Below are positions 24,301 to 34,078 of a DNA stretch of 64,000 bases, in pieces (within the stretch, counting starts at the first letter, position 1; every line of letters starts with the position of its first letter). The stretch covers positions 496,001 to 560,000 of the forward strand of contig VWZL01000583.1 in NCBI GenBank assembly GCA_013396915.1, in the 5' to 3' direction. This stretch comes from Stercorarius parasiticus (taxonomy: Eukaryota; Chordata; Aves; Charadriiformes; Stercorariidae). The position numbers and the translations under genes were made by a program. Under the pieces are notes generated by a model. The model saw nothing but the letters and a program-made list of their open reading frames with translations. It was not told the origin of the DNA and made no database searches.

Positions 24301-25385
24301 TAATTTAAATGTCTCCCGCAACATAATTTTGCTCTTTGTAAGACAGCCTCGGTTATAAGTCTCCATTTCTGCCTCTGGAAATAAAGGCTATACAAATTCC
24401 TAAAAAATAGTGTTAAGGCTTGACTTAAGAAAAAACAACACATAACCAACCAAAAATATTTTTCTGAACCTCCTTTAAATCTTGCTAGCAAGGCAGTCCA
24501 AACCCTCTTAATGATTTATATGTTGCTCAAAACTTGAAGGAAGTCAGAAGTCCTGGCAATCCACAACAGTTTCCTAGAACTGTGTGAAGCTCTAAGGAAG
24601 TAGTAGCTATTTTGCAGTGTCTTCTGAGCCTATTTTCCAACCCTGCCTAGAGTTCAGAGCAGTATGGAAACCCTTCTACCTTCCTGAAATCAGGCAGCTG
24701 TAGATCAAACACTCTGCATACATCAGAGCTTTACAGGGAATTGCTGGTAGGTCACTGATATGCAAAGCTAACCTTTAATTGTCTTAAAATGTTTCAGGAT
24801 CATTTAAATTGCAATTCTACAGGGAAAGGAAGATGGAAGTGTGAAATAAAGAGTCTATGGGCCTGATTCATGAAAAAGTTACAGACCATTTACATAGGAA
24901 AGGAATGCATGAAAATCCTTTACAGTGTGCCTATGTGATTTATTAAACTCCTTTTCCCTGTGTAATCGGTTAACTGCACTTGAAAGGTGTGGAATCCAGA
25001 GACGAGAGAAAAAGGCTGAAGAAAATGAAGTAGAACATTGTGGCTTGCTCAAGATTTGTGCCCAGCAGTCAGATAAAAAGGTAACTGTGGTGAACATACA
25101 AAACATTTTTGAGGTTCAGTAGCCTGTCTTCAAAGTGCTCATTGACGATGAGTCTCATGAGTGCTCAGAGTTCTCCTGTGCTGGAACAGGAAGTACTGCT
25201 ATATTGGAACATGAAAAATTATGCTACGTTAGGGTCTTTTTTTGTTTTGGTGGTGGTGTTTTTATAGTAACCTAAGTATATTAAAAACCTGGGAGTAGCA
25301 AAATTGTAAAGTTCACCTCCGCAGTCAAAGGAAGATCCATCAAGGCTAAACACTCAGTATGATGGAAATACTTTCTCCTACTTAC
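21301..25385. other. AT-rich unique sequence with a TG microsatellite
   Basis: No gene is recognised. It contains the TG run at 23067-23097 and a T-run ending in CAG near 23578 that would make a good + strand acceptor. Several splice-like pairs occur near 21.4, 22.7 and 24.2 kb but do not form a phase-consistent chain. Confidence 0.5.
23067..23097 (+). repeat. (GT)n microsatellite
   Basis: A GT dinucleotide run of about 31 bp with one TC interruption, preceded by GCGC. Confidence 0.95.
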
Positions 25386-25472
25386 TGTTCTTTCTTCAGC
25401 ATCTTTTCTTTGTCTGCCATAAAAGCCCTTATGTCATACAAATTCACCAAGGGGTAGGGATTTCCCCTCTTG
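25386..25472 (-). CDS. Candidate internal exon of minus-strand unit 1
   Basis: This 87-bp stretch is open in one frame on the minus strand. It begins one base into the frame, encodes KRGNPYPLVNLYDIRAF then MADKEKMLKKE, and ends with two bases of a split codon. The donor is near-consensus (ACA|GTAAGTAG). The acceptor after GGGCAG is only fair. A better acceptor (CTCCACAG) lies 27 bases upstream but brings an in-frame TAG, so with it this could be 5' UTR with a start at the internal ATG. Its phases join the CpG-island exon on one side and the exon at 2040-2229 on the other. Function not recognised; no signal peptide or membrane segment. Confidence 0.35.
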
Positions 25473-27115
25473 CTGCCCTATTGGCAATGGCCTGTGGAGG
25501 GCTAAGAATCTCTTGCTTATTTTGCTCTAGTTCTCCCTTCGAACTGGAACTATGCTATCTGTGGCCTCCAAAAGCGTGCCTTACAGGGCGGGATTCAGGA
25601 TCAGAGAATCGGCATTGGTCAGGAAGGGAGGGAACTTCCTACCATTAGCTTCTAAGTGTAGCTTTCAGTAAATGAAAGCATATAATGAGAAGACTGAAGA
25701 GTGGAACCAGGAATATGTTGTGAATATGCAAAGCGGGATCCTGCAATTAGTTACAATTCACTAACATCTTAAGTGAGAATTACAGACAAAATTGTTTGAT
25801 ATCACATTAGATAAAACATTCTTTCTATCACACAACAGGTTCTGAGCAGACAAGCCAGTGAAGAACAGGGTAGGAGGGACCATATCAGACCTCATCAACA
25901 CATAGGTGAGACTAGAACTTCTTCTAGCTATTCATGAGTGAAAACTCAGATGGCTAAGGAGAATGTAGCCAAATGGCTAAAGAAAATTTGAGAAGGGAAA
26001 AGGAAAGGGAGAATTAGAAATTAAAAAAAAGTTATTTGAGAAATAGATAACAAAGGGAAGGGAGTCTGGAGGGTTTCTTTATTTGGAAAGAAAGGAAAAC
26101 AGGAAGTTTTTGTAGGAAAACAGAAAGTCATTGGAGAAGGAGAGAGAGAAAGAATGCAAAAATCTCCCAGCATCTCTTATGTCTAAAGTCATTGCTGAAC
26201 TCTAAAACTATATGAGCTGTCAAAGCAAGATACTCCGCCCATAGGAAGAACAGAGAACCTGGATGAATCTCTGTTACCATGGGTTTTGCTGGAGTCCAAA
26301 TGAAGAGGCTCAGCTGAATGAACTCTGTGTGGCCTGAAGGGTATATAGGACATGCAGACCACACAAACCTAGACATGTCCTGGCATATGTTGGAGAGGTT
26401 GGACAAGTACGTATGAAAAACACAAGCGAGTGAACTGAGCTATGCGGGTTGAGCTGGCATGGAGGCAGAATGAATTTCTGCACATATCAAACAAATGGTT
26501 TCATTGTATTTATGATTTAGAAGATGAAAAAGGAGCTTTTTTTACCATTGTTTTGCTTAGCAACAGCAACAAAAAAGAGTACTCAGCTAGGACTGTCAAT
26601 TGCTCAGCTCATTAAAATATTGAGAGAGAACACATCTTAGCAGAGCTCTGAGCCTGCAGAGCTGCCAAAATCAGCTTCCCAATACCCGGGGAAGAAGTGC
26701 TGAGAGTTTTTCTCCTTTTTTTTTTCTCTTAATGTCATCAGTCTTGAAGCAGACTGCTTCCTACCATTAGTTTTCACTAGCTGCTTTTCTTGTGACTCAG
26801 GTAAAGAGGTCTGGGGCACCATGTTCAAAGGCCTTTTCAGTAAATAATGTAGATTAATGTGCAGCCCAGAAGACTGACCTGTTGTAACAGGTTTCTTTTC
26901 CTCAGGTGCTCATGTAGGCAAAGCAGTGCAAAGATTCCCCTGCCTTCCATGGCAGCCAGATTTATATAAGAGGACCAAAACTGAGAAGATAACTGAAGGG
27001 TCTGAAGATATTGTAGCTTGGTTGATTTTTCTGGATGCCAGAATACATTGCTTAAAGTAGCAATTATTTGAGTAATTTCAAGACGTTTTGACTGACTATG
27101 AAATTCCGTTAAAAT
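25473..27115. other. Unique sequence with purine-rich patch
   Basis: No gene is seen. About 25970-26155 is strongly purine-rich on the + strand (A/G runs with GAGAGAGA). This explains K/E-rich or F/S-rich chance frames here. Confidence 0.5.
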
Positions 27116-27120
27116 GTTGC

Positions 27121-27671
27121 TATGGTGGGTTGACCCCAGCCAGCAGCCAAGCACCCACACAACTGCTCACTCACTCCCCTCACTCTCCCCTGTGGGGTGG
27201 GGGGGAGAATAGAAAGAACAAAAGTGAGAAAACTCGTGGGTCGAGGTAAAAAAGTTTAATAGGTGAAGAAAAGAGATGTGATGCCAAGTGATGCCAAGGC
27301 AATCACTCACCACCTCCCACAAGCAGACCAATGCCCAGCCAATCTCCAACCAATAGCTGCCTTGGAAGGCGACCTCCCCTTCTTTGTCTTCTACCTCTGT
27401 TTTTATTGCTAAGCACAACGCCAGATGGTATGGAGTATCCCTTTGGCTACTTCAGGTCACCTGTACGCCCTCCCAGCTTCTTGCCACCCCTAGTTTACTG
27501 GGGCCACAGAGTGGGAAAAAGAGAAATCCTTGATGCTGTGCAAGCACTGGTCAGCACAAGCCAAAACATTCATGTGTTATCAACACTGTGTTAGCCACAA
27601 ATCCAAAAAAGCAGCACCATATGGACTGCTATAAAGTTAACTCCCAGTTAATCCCAGCCAGACCTAGTACA
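27121..27671 (-). mobile_element. Solo LTR, ERVL-like endogenous retrovirus, minus strand
   Basis: This is a complete LTR of 551 bp on the minus strand. Read that way it begins TGTACTAGGTCTGGCTGGGA (27671 downward) and ends GGGGTCAACCCACCATA, with the final CA decayed to TA. Direct repeats GTTGC at 27116-27120 and 27672-27676 form a 5-bp target-site duplication. The identity extends to ten bases (GTTGCTATGG), because the next five bases of the flank resemble the LTR end. ATTAAA (within TATTAAAC) can serve as the poly(A) signal, and the CGACCCACGAG block is shared with the LTR at 522-1630. No internal retroviral sequence remains. Confidence 0.88.
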
Positions 27672-27875
27672 GTTGCTATGGTAGACCTATTTGCTTATAA
27701 ATTCTGAATATATCTGGAAAAGAGAACTAAATGAAAGAGTGAAAATACTTATTTTAAAATGCTGTTATTTTCATTTCACAATGTAATGCAGTCTCTCATA
27801 TATAACTCTCATTGCCTGCCTTCTATGTATAAGGTGAGGAAGAGGGGTGGCTGCAACAAGGTAAAAAACTAGTTT

Positions 27876-28066
27876 TCTGCATTTTCCTTATTTCTTTTGT
27901 TGCTCCCTTTTAATTTATTTACCATAGCTGCTTCTCTTCTTTTTCCTACATCCTCATTTTTCTGTTTCTCCCTGGTATATTCCCTTCTTCTCCACATTCT
28001 GCATTCTTATTCATTCTATTCCTTTCCTTTCACACTTCTCTTTTCTCCACCTCCTGCCCTATCTCA
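27876..28066 (+). repeat. Long polypyrimidine tract
   Basis: About 190 bases consist mostly of C and T, interrupted only by occasional A and G. Such tracts can form triplexes or serve as extended splice-acceptor regions. No exon follows that I can support. Confidence 0.75.
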
Positions 28067-28441
28067 TTTTGAGGCTTTTACGTGACTGTATTTGGCCACT
28101 GACTCACGTGGGCAAACCACACCATTTCAGATCATCCAGATCCAGTAAGCCAACTGTCCTCCAGCTTGGGAGCCGGTGCATTCCCTTCTGTCCATGTCAT
28201 GTGCAGAGGCCTCACCAAGAGGCTGAAAGCTCTGTTGCTTTGGAGAGGTGGGATTTCTCTAAAACCACCTGCTCAGCTCCTAGCCCCAGAAATATAAGCT
28301 TTTAGTATCCTAAACCCAGTGTCATAAAATACTTTCCCTAAAAGCAATACAAAGTGTAGTCTCTTCAAAAATATTACTGATGTCTTGGACCCTTCATTTT
28401 CTCTGCTGATGCAAACTATGCTGCTTACTGGTGTTCACTAT

Positions 28442-28531
28442 GGCCCCAGTTTGTCAAAGCATATAAGCACACATCTAAACATCTCACTAATATGAGGAAA
28501 GCATGTGCTAAGTGTCTTGCTGAATTGGGGC
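28442..28531. repeat. Palindromic MITE-like element 1
   Basis: The left end GGCCCCAGTTTGTCAAAGC (28442-28460) is nearly complementary to the right end GCTGAATTGGGGC, and the subterminal ATAAGCACA to TGTGCTAAG. The whole 90 bp is an imperfect palindrome. Similar palindromes with 'ggccccaattcagcaaggcactta' type ends are familiar scattered repeats of turtles and birds. The family name is not assigned. Confidence 0.6.
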
Positions 28532-31500
28532 TTTGATCAGCAGTTTTAATGTACTTCATGGAATAAGTTCTTACTGTTCTTACTGTTCTTGTGGTTAAAT
28601 TGGTCTTAAAACAGGTTAGCCCAGTGTCAGTGCAGTAACTCTCAATGAAAAGGAGGATTTCTTAAGGAAATAGGAATATCATGGAATATCATTGACAGTT
28701 TGATACAAAATAGCTCACAAACATGAACAAGTGGGGTTTTGTACTGAGGAGATTGTACCTGAAATAGCAAAGACTGAAAGAACAAGCACAGAGAGAGAAC
28801 TCATTTGTTTTCTTTTTTCCTTGTATAATTAGCCACTGGTCCATTCCTGGAAGAGAACACAAATGTTCAAATACATTTAAAAGAACTAAAAAAAAAATAA
28901 AAATCAAGGAAATATAGTCTTTCAATGGCATACGTGGTTTGAAGTTTTGGGTTTTTCTATGAATGCAGCTTTTCTGGTCCTCTGGATTCCTTGTCAATTG
29001 TTGATCAACAACAATGACAAGCTCCCGCCAGTGTGACCTGCATTATCTTACTTTGTACTCATGAAAGCAATTGATAAGCTTTGTTGGAATGCTCCTCTTC
29101 CCACCTGAGTTCCTTCATTTCAGAGCTGTAGTGGAGCATACATCTTTGTACTTCTTAGAGCGAAGGACTAAACATAGTTCATTTCCCCCATGTAGTCTAG
29201 TTGCCACAAGTTGTTTTCTGTTGTCCTTCTGTAAGGCTTCTGGGAGAGCTGCTTGATATCAGCAACACGGAAATCAGGACGGTAGCTCTGTAAATAAATT
29301 TTAAAAGGTAGTTAGGCACGCACATCTGAGGCACATAATTTCTCTCACGAACTTGAAAGTGACACTACAAGGATAAGTAGTGTTTTTGATGTTGAAGGTA
29401 GACCACAGAGTTATGTATTTCTTTAAATTCTAGTCCTCACAGCACGCTAACTGACCTATGGCCTCACTTAGAGTCAAAAGAGAGACATCAACAGGTGCTA
29501 CTTTTAGGAAATTTTAGCTCACAGACCCTAGAACAACATCACAGATTTTCCCTGAGCCCTGGTATAGACCAGGCTTAGCACTTCTGCAGAAGAACAGAAA
29601 AGAGTGATGTGGGGGAAGGAGAGCATAACAGGAAGCTGTGCTTCAGCTGCTTTTATCAGAGGGCAGCTCTGAGTTGACTTGTGCTGGGCTGGAGGTGAAA
29701 CATCTTGTCTTCTGTGCCCCATCCTGTGTCACTGGCTGCTGCTCCACCTCCCTAGGCGTAGAAGTTTGTACCCATTAATGGCATGGACAGATTAAAACTT
29801 ACAGCAAGACCCAGAAACTCAGTAGGCCAGTGATCAAAAGTTACAGTATTCCAACAGCTAATACCGATTCAAAACGCTTCTCCAAATTTTGCAGTGAATG
29901 CATTTGATTATGGTTGTCCCATATCCCAGTGAATTCTATTGCACGACACAAGAGGAGAGCACTGTCTCTCTTTCGCTGGGTTGGGTTTTGTGCAAGGTCC
30001 AGCCTGGCTTAGGTGTTTGATCCAAGAGAGAGGATTCATGACTATGACTTCTGAATGGCACCTGAGCTGAGAGCGAGGGATCCAAGTCCTTCCTTCAGTC
30101 TTTCCTGCCAGCTGGCTTGGTACGTACCTACTCAGTATCCTGGGAAATTGATACAGCTGATTTAAGGAATGCATTCGTGGGATCTGTGTCTCACAATGTG
30201 TTTTAGAAATAAACCAGGTGTGCAATCTAGGTAGCTGGATTCTACTAGATGACAAGGCACCTGTGAGTCAGTTACTGTTCTCTTATCTGCTTTCCACCTG
30301 TACAGTGCAGCGTCCTTGCTCCCTCAGCTGTGACCAGCTCGAGCTGGGAGAACAGTTCCTGCCACAGCCGTGAGGACACCTGTGTGGTAACACTTAGTCA
30401 GAAAGGAGTGGTAGTGCAAAGAAACATATGCATATTGAGGTGGCAACTTGAGATGCTTGTCTTGCTTTGAAACCTTCTGATCTTCAGAGTGAGGTGCAGC
30501 AGCCCACAGCTGATACACTGCAGGAATGGATGCCAGCCCCAGAGTCACAGCCATATAACCTGTTGCAGACTCTTTCTAGGCCCTGCCTTCCTACTGTTTG
30601 TTTGTGTGCTGGGCACGTTCAGATTTCAGCTGGGAGTTCAGTCTGACTCTGGGAGGTAACACAGAAGATAGCACAGGTAGGGCGAGTGCTAGCCACAGTC
30701 TCTGGTGCCTGCGCTGCTTGGAGCTGCATTTCTCCAGTGGGAAGGGACGCCTTGAAATAAATATCCGCGATGAGATTCTGCAGTGCTCTGCCTGTCAGTG
30801 CTGCTTTAAATACTCTTTATCAGGCCTGGAGAGGTAACTGATGCCTATTGTGGAATCTCAGTGACCACTAGGACAATGTGCCATTGTTTGCGTAGTTTCT
30901 AAGTCCTTCCTCCTGGGAAGCGTCCCCTGCCAAAGCAGCGTGGTCCCGAGTGCACCGGTACACATCTACATCCAACCCTGGGCCTTTTGTGCCATGTCAC
31001 AATGTGCTGGTGTAAAATCATCTCCAGCAGCCTGTTTCTTTCAAATGCTTTGCAAGCGCCAAGTCAGAAAAATGTTAGGGTTTTTTTTTGTGGAAAGAAA
31101 ACAGCTGTTTATTTTATTCCATTTGAATGATGGTGTGGATTTTAATTCAGCAAAGACATAAAGTATGTTGGTAAATTGCGAGTGTGTGTAGGTGGGTGCG
31201 TTAGTGGGAGTAGGGAGCATATGGAAGAACCGGCAGCATGAGAAAGCAACCAACAGAAGGGTTTAAGAAAGTATAAGACAAAGCAGACTTCTTCTCTTAG
31301 TGCGTTTTAACTCTCCTTTTGGCAATGGTTCATGCTACAACCTTTTATTCCTGCCCTCCTAGTTGATAAATTACACGCGGATCTCTCTATATTTGCTTTG
31401 ATTGTAATTCTTGCATTTATTGTTCTAGGGCGAAAGAAGGTAACGCAAAAACGTTATCAGTAACACAAAATTAACGAACAAACTTAGTTTGCAACGCAGA

Positions 31501-31603
31501 AAACCATACGGTAAGGGCTTGCATACATTTGTTCACCGCACATTACACTTCATTCATCAATGAGGAATCATAATCATGACCATTAATCACTAATCATAAT
31601 TAC

Positions 31604-31893
31604 CGCGCCCCCATTTTTGCACAACAGCAGAGTGGAAGCAAAACTTCCAAAGGCTTCAGCCTCCCCTCCAAATCCCGTGGCCGAGCCCACCCAGTTCGTT
31701 CCCAGCCCTGCGCAGCGCCTGCCTGGGCGGCTTCAGGTTGCCTTCGGGGCAACCTTGTGTTTCCAGCCCCGAGCATCACCTGTGGGGTGTGTGTGTGTGT
31801 GTGTGTCTGTGTGTGTGTGTCCCGTCCTTCCCCCGTCCCCCCCCGCCCCGACTTGCCCTGTTGTTGCGCGGCGGCAGCGTGCGGGGGCAGCAT
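31604..31893 (-). CDS. Candidate first exon of minus-strand unit 1
   Basis: Inside the CpG island a minus-strand frame ends at a donor, GCGCG|GTAATT (GT at 31602-31603). An ATG at 31612-31614 has a favourable context (AAAATGG) and gives MGAR before the split codon. The same frame is open back to an ATG at 31891-31893, but that longer reading runs through the GT microsatellite (a Thr-His run) and is less likely protein. The exon ends two bases into a codon, exactly the phase required by 25386-25472. If joined to the two later candidate exons, the product from MGAR would be about 47 residues. The transcription start is unknown. Confidence 0.25.
31787..31820 (+). repeat. (GT)n microsatellite in the CpG island
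   Basis: A GT run of about 34 bp with one TC interruption, inside GC-rich DNA. It is responsible for the Thr-His or Val-Cys runs in overlapping frames. Confidence 0.95.
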
Positions 31894-32005
31894 TGCCCGC
31901 AGAATGGCGGTGCCGCCCGCGGGGGGGGACAGGGACAGCGGAGCGGCAGGCGCAGGAGGAAGGGATAAGGAAAGGGGAAGAAAAAATAAAATAAAATAAA
32001 AAAAA

Positions 32006-32013
32006 TATATAAA
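32006..32013 (+). promoter_or_regulatory. TATA-like box beside the CpG island
   Basis: TATATAAA follows an A-rich stretch and precedes CCCCTTTTCTCTGCC, about 40 bases past the island. The next ATG (32062) opens MIRTSFIAFLFRGKI and meets a GTGAGA donor-like site at 32107. AT-rich context makes a chance match quite possible. Confidence 0.25.
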
Positions 32014-32340
32014 TCCCCTTTTCTCTGCCTGTTTGCTCTCTGCTGAGGCTTTTTTTGCTGCATGATCAGAACCAGCTTTATCGCGTTTCTCTTTCGGGGG
32101 AAGATTGTGAGATTAAAAAAAAATAAAATAAATAAAATCAGGTCAGCACCTAGTGTTCACTGTAGTGTCAGTCACACCTCTGCTGGGAAACAGTTAAAAA
32201 GGCTTTCAGCAGGATTTTTAACTTGTTACGTGCTTAACCTGTAACATATTTATGAAAAACCTGGGACCTTACATTGAGTAACAGAGCCAGAGTATGGAGA
32301 CTGCTTGGTACTCTAAAAATCGGCCACATATTCCAAAGGA

Positions 32341-32405
32341 TAGAATAGAATAGAATAGAATAGAATAGAATAGAATAGAATAGAATAGAATGGACTAGAA
32401 TAGAA
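32341..32405 (+). repeat. (TAGAA)n microsatellite
   Basis: Ten perfect TAGAA units, one variant TGGAC, then two more units. It grew from the terminal repeat of the adjoining CR1 and is likely length-polymorphic. Confidence 0.95.
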
Positions 32406-32576
32406 TAATTTCAGTTGGAAAGGACCTACAACGATCACCAAGACCAACTGCCTGACCACTTCAGGGCTGACCAAAAGTTAAAGCACATTATTAAGGGCAT
32501 TGTCCAAATGCGTCTTAAACACTGACAGGCTTGGGGCATCGACCACCTCTCTAGGAAGCCTCTACCAGTGTTTGAC
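32341..32576 (-). mobile_element. CR1 LINE 3' end, minus strand, with TAGAA array
   Basis: This is an antisense CR1 3' fragment. On the + strand it starts with (TAGAA)10, TGGAC and two more TAGAA units (32341-32405). These are the expanded terminal repeats of the element. Conserved CR1 3' blocks follow (CAGTTGGAAAGGACCTACAACGATCA, CCAACTGCCTGACCACTTCAGGGCTGACC, GGCATCGACCACCTCTCTAGGAAGCC). It ends at about 32576. Only noncoding or extreme C-terminal CR1 sequence is present. Confidence 0.88.
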
Positions 32577-32855
32577 TACTGAAGAAATCAGTTCACCTTT
32601 GAGCAATTATGCAAAGGCTCAGATTCTTTTGACAGGCTTTGCTCTGCAACATTCAGCCTAAGCAGGGTGGCACTCTGTGCAGCTCCTTTAAAACTGTACA
32701 TCTCATGAGTTAAAGAGACAAGGAATAATAAGGACTATTCTAACACCTTTTGCAGTAGATTCACTTTATGGTTTATTTAGAAGGTCTGCTCTGGTAAACT
32801 TTGGAAATCTTGGTTCAAGCTACCAGATCATAAAACATTACCTTCCCAAGAAACA

Positions 32856-32950
32856 TTTTGTCAAAGGCGCTTACGTGACTTGGGAGCATAAATTCTACTC
32901 AAAGTCAAAATAAGAATTATGTTCCCAGTCACTTAGGTGCTTTTGAAAAA
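32856..32950. repeat. Palindromic MITE-like element 2
   Basis: The left arm TTTTGTCAAAGGCGCTTACG (extending to GTGACTTGGGAGCATAA) pairs with the right arm (TTATGTTCCCAGTCAC then TTAGGTGCTTTTGAAAAA). The word family (CTTAGG...GTGACT...TTTTGAAAA) is the kind seen in palindromic elements of turtles and birds. Both arms are about 40 bp with a short centre. Confidence 0.65.
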
Positions 32951-33289
32951 TGTGCATGGAGTGCTTGGGCTTGGTAAAGGCAACAGCTGATATTTCACTA
33001 CCAAGTCTCATTGTTGAGATGCAAGTAAAACCCGAGCGAAGGCATGGAAGGCTTGCTCACCTTACCTCGCGTCTATGAAACTGTCAGGTGTTTACAGTTT
33101 GTATTTCTAGCTATACCTGGTGCCAAGGGGGCTAGCTGCAATGCTCAGCTTTTTTCTGTATGCCAGCTCACTTATGCTTAAGGTCCTCATCCTAACTTGG
33201 ATTTTTAAGGTCCTGAGATGTGACTGCAAAAGAAGACTTAATGTGGGGCTTTCCTTTTGTTGAACATAACCTAGAGAGCACAAGTTGGT

Positions 33290-33400
33290 AACAGGAAGGG
33301 AGGGCAGAAAAGAAAATAAAAAAGGAGGAAGAGGAACAGAAAAAGAGAGGGAAAGCAAGATAGAAAGGGGCAAAAAGGAGAAACATGGTGGTAACAAAGG
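33290..33400 (+). repeat. Purine-rich tract
   Basis: About 110 bases are almost entirely A and G (AGGAAGGGAGGGCAGAAAAG and similar). It explains the Phe/Ser-rich end of the long minus-strand frame here. Confidence 0.8.
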
Positions 33401-33892
33401 AAGAGTCGTCCAAAGACCAAAGGCATGCAACCTCTGATGACAAAAAAGAAGAGAAAAAGCAGTCCTTAATCCCGCAACTTCCGTAGAGAAATATTTTTTT
33501 TAACTTGTCAGTAATATTAAAGACACTGAAAACGTAAGAGTAGCCCCAAAAGTCAAAGTATGCCCATGCGGCATACTGCTGTGTAGAGCAGAGACGAGCG
33601 AATCCAGACACAGTCCGGACGGTTGCCCCGGAGCTGCACAGGAGACTGGAGTCTGTGCTGTGCTCCAGGCTCCTGGGCCAATCTCTACCTGCAATAGCAT
33701 CCCCATACCATCCTGAAGTCCGCTGGGTAGACCAGAAAGCAAGTGAAAAACTCTCCGTGTTGTTTCTTAAAAAGTCTCTGTCATTCACAGCTGACTCAGG
33801 ACTCAAAATTACCTGCCTTGTCAATTAAGGTCATTCAGAGCATCGGGCGTCTTCTCCCTCTGACGACACGTACCACTTACAGGATCCCCAAC

Positions 33893-34078
33893 AGTAGATG
33901 TATTGCTGCTTACAAGAGGATCTTCACAACAATCTCATCTATCCCGTTACTGTTGTCCTCATTTTCCAGGAGGGAAGAGGTCATAAATATATAACTTACA
34001 ACCACTGCAAAGTTCAATGCCAGTGTCAGGATTTAAGAGCTCTTGTCTCTGAGGACTGTGCTCACATATCTGAATGCT
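33893..34078 (-). repeat. MIR-type SINE fragment, minus strand
   Basis: Antisense MIR landmarks in order: CTTCACAACAATCTCAT (for TCCTCACAACAACCCTATGAG), CCTCATTTTCCAGGAGGGAAGAGG (for CCCATTTTACAGATGAGGAAACTGAGG), CTTACAACCACTGCAAAG, and CAGGATTTAAGAGCTCTTGTCTC (for CAGGATTCGAACCCAGGTCTC). Highly diverged. Confidence 0.55.

Larger units (their letters stand above)
27672..31600. other. Unique sequence left of the CpG island
   Basis: It holds a long pyrimidine tract (27876-28066) and a palindromic repeat (28442-28531). From about 29.5 to 31 kb GC content is somewhat raised, and several short frames occur (29908-30255 minus, 30598-30837 plus) without known motifs. The last 200 bases before the island are AT-rich, with repeated TAATCA/ATTA words typical of homeodomain cores. 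No factor can be named. Confidence 0.45.
31603..31965. promoter_or_regulatory. CpG island, candidate promoter
   Basis: This is the only dense CpG cluster in the window. Roughly 30 CpGs lie in about 360 bp, including GCGCGGCGGCAGCG and GCCGCCCGCGG. Bird CpG islands mostly mark transcription starts. A TATATAAATCCCC word at 32006-32018 could direct + strand transcription. The GC-rich core could direct minus-strand transcription toward 25.4 and 2.2 kb. AATGGCGG (near 31902) fits a + strand start codon or a YY1-like site. The island is interrupted by a GT microsatellite (31787-31820). Direction is unresolved and may be bidirectional. Confidence 0.6.

Noticed and set aside
30306..30386. + strand 81-bp exon-like segment after a strong acceptor (cysteine-containing)
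   Set aside because: No partner exon or downstream poly(A) structure could be tied to it, and its likeness to thrombospondin-type repeats did not hold up on checking spacing.
31617..31999. Overlapping + strand frames in the CpG island, including one starting MAVPPAGG
   Set aside because: High GC removes stop codons by itself, and no GT donor follows in a useful place. One reading runs into the A-rich stretch and stops. Kept only as a note under the CpG island.
33192..33824. 210-codon minus-strand frame, second longest in the window
   Set aside because: The C-terminal third is low-complexity from a purine tract, no domain is recognisable in the rest, and roughly one frame of this length is not surprising in 64 kb read in six frames.
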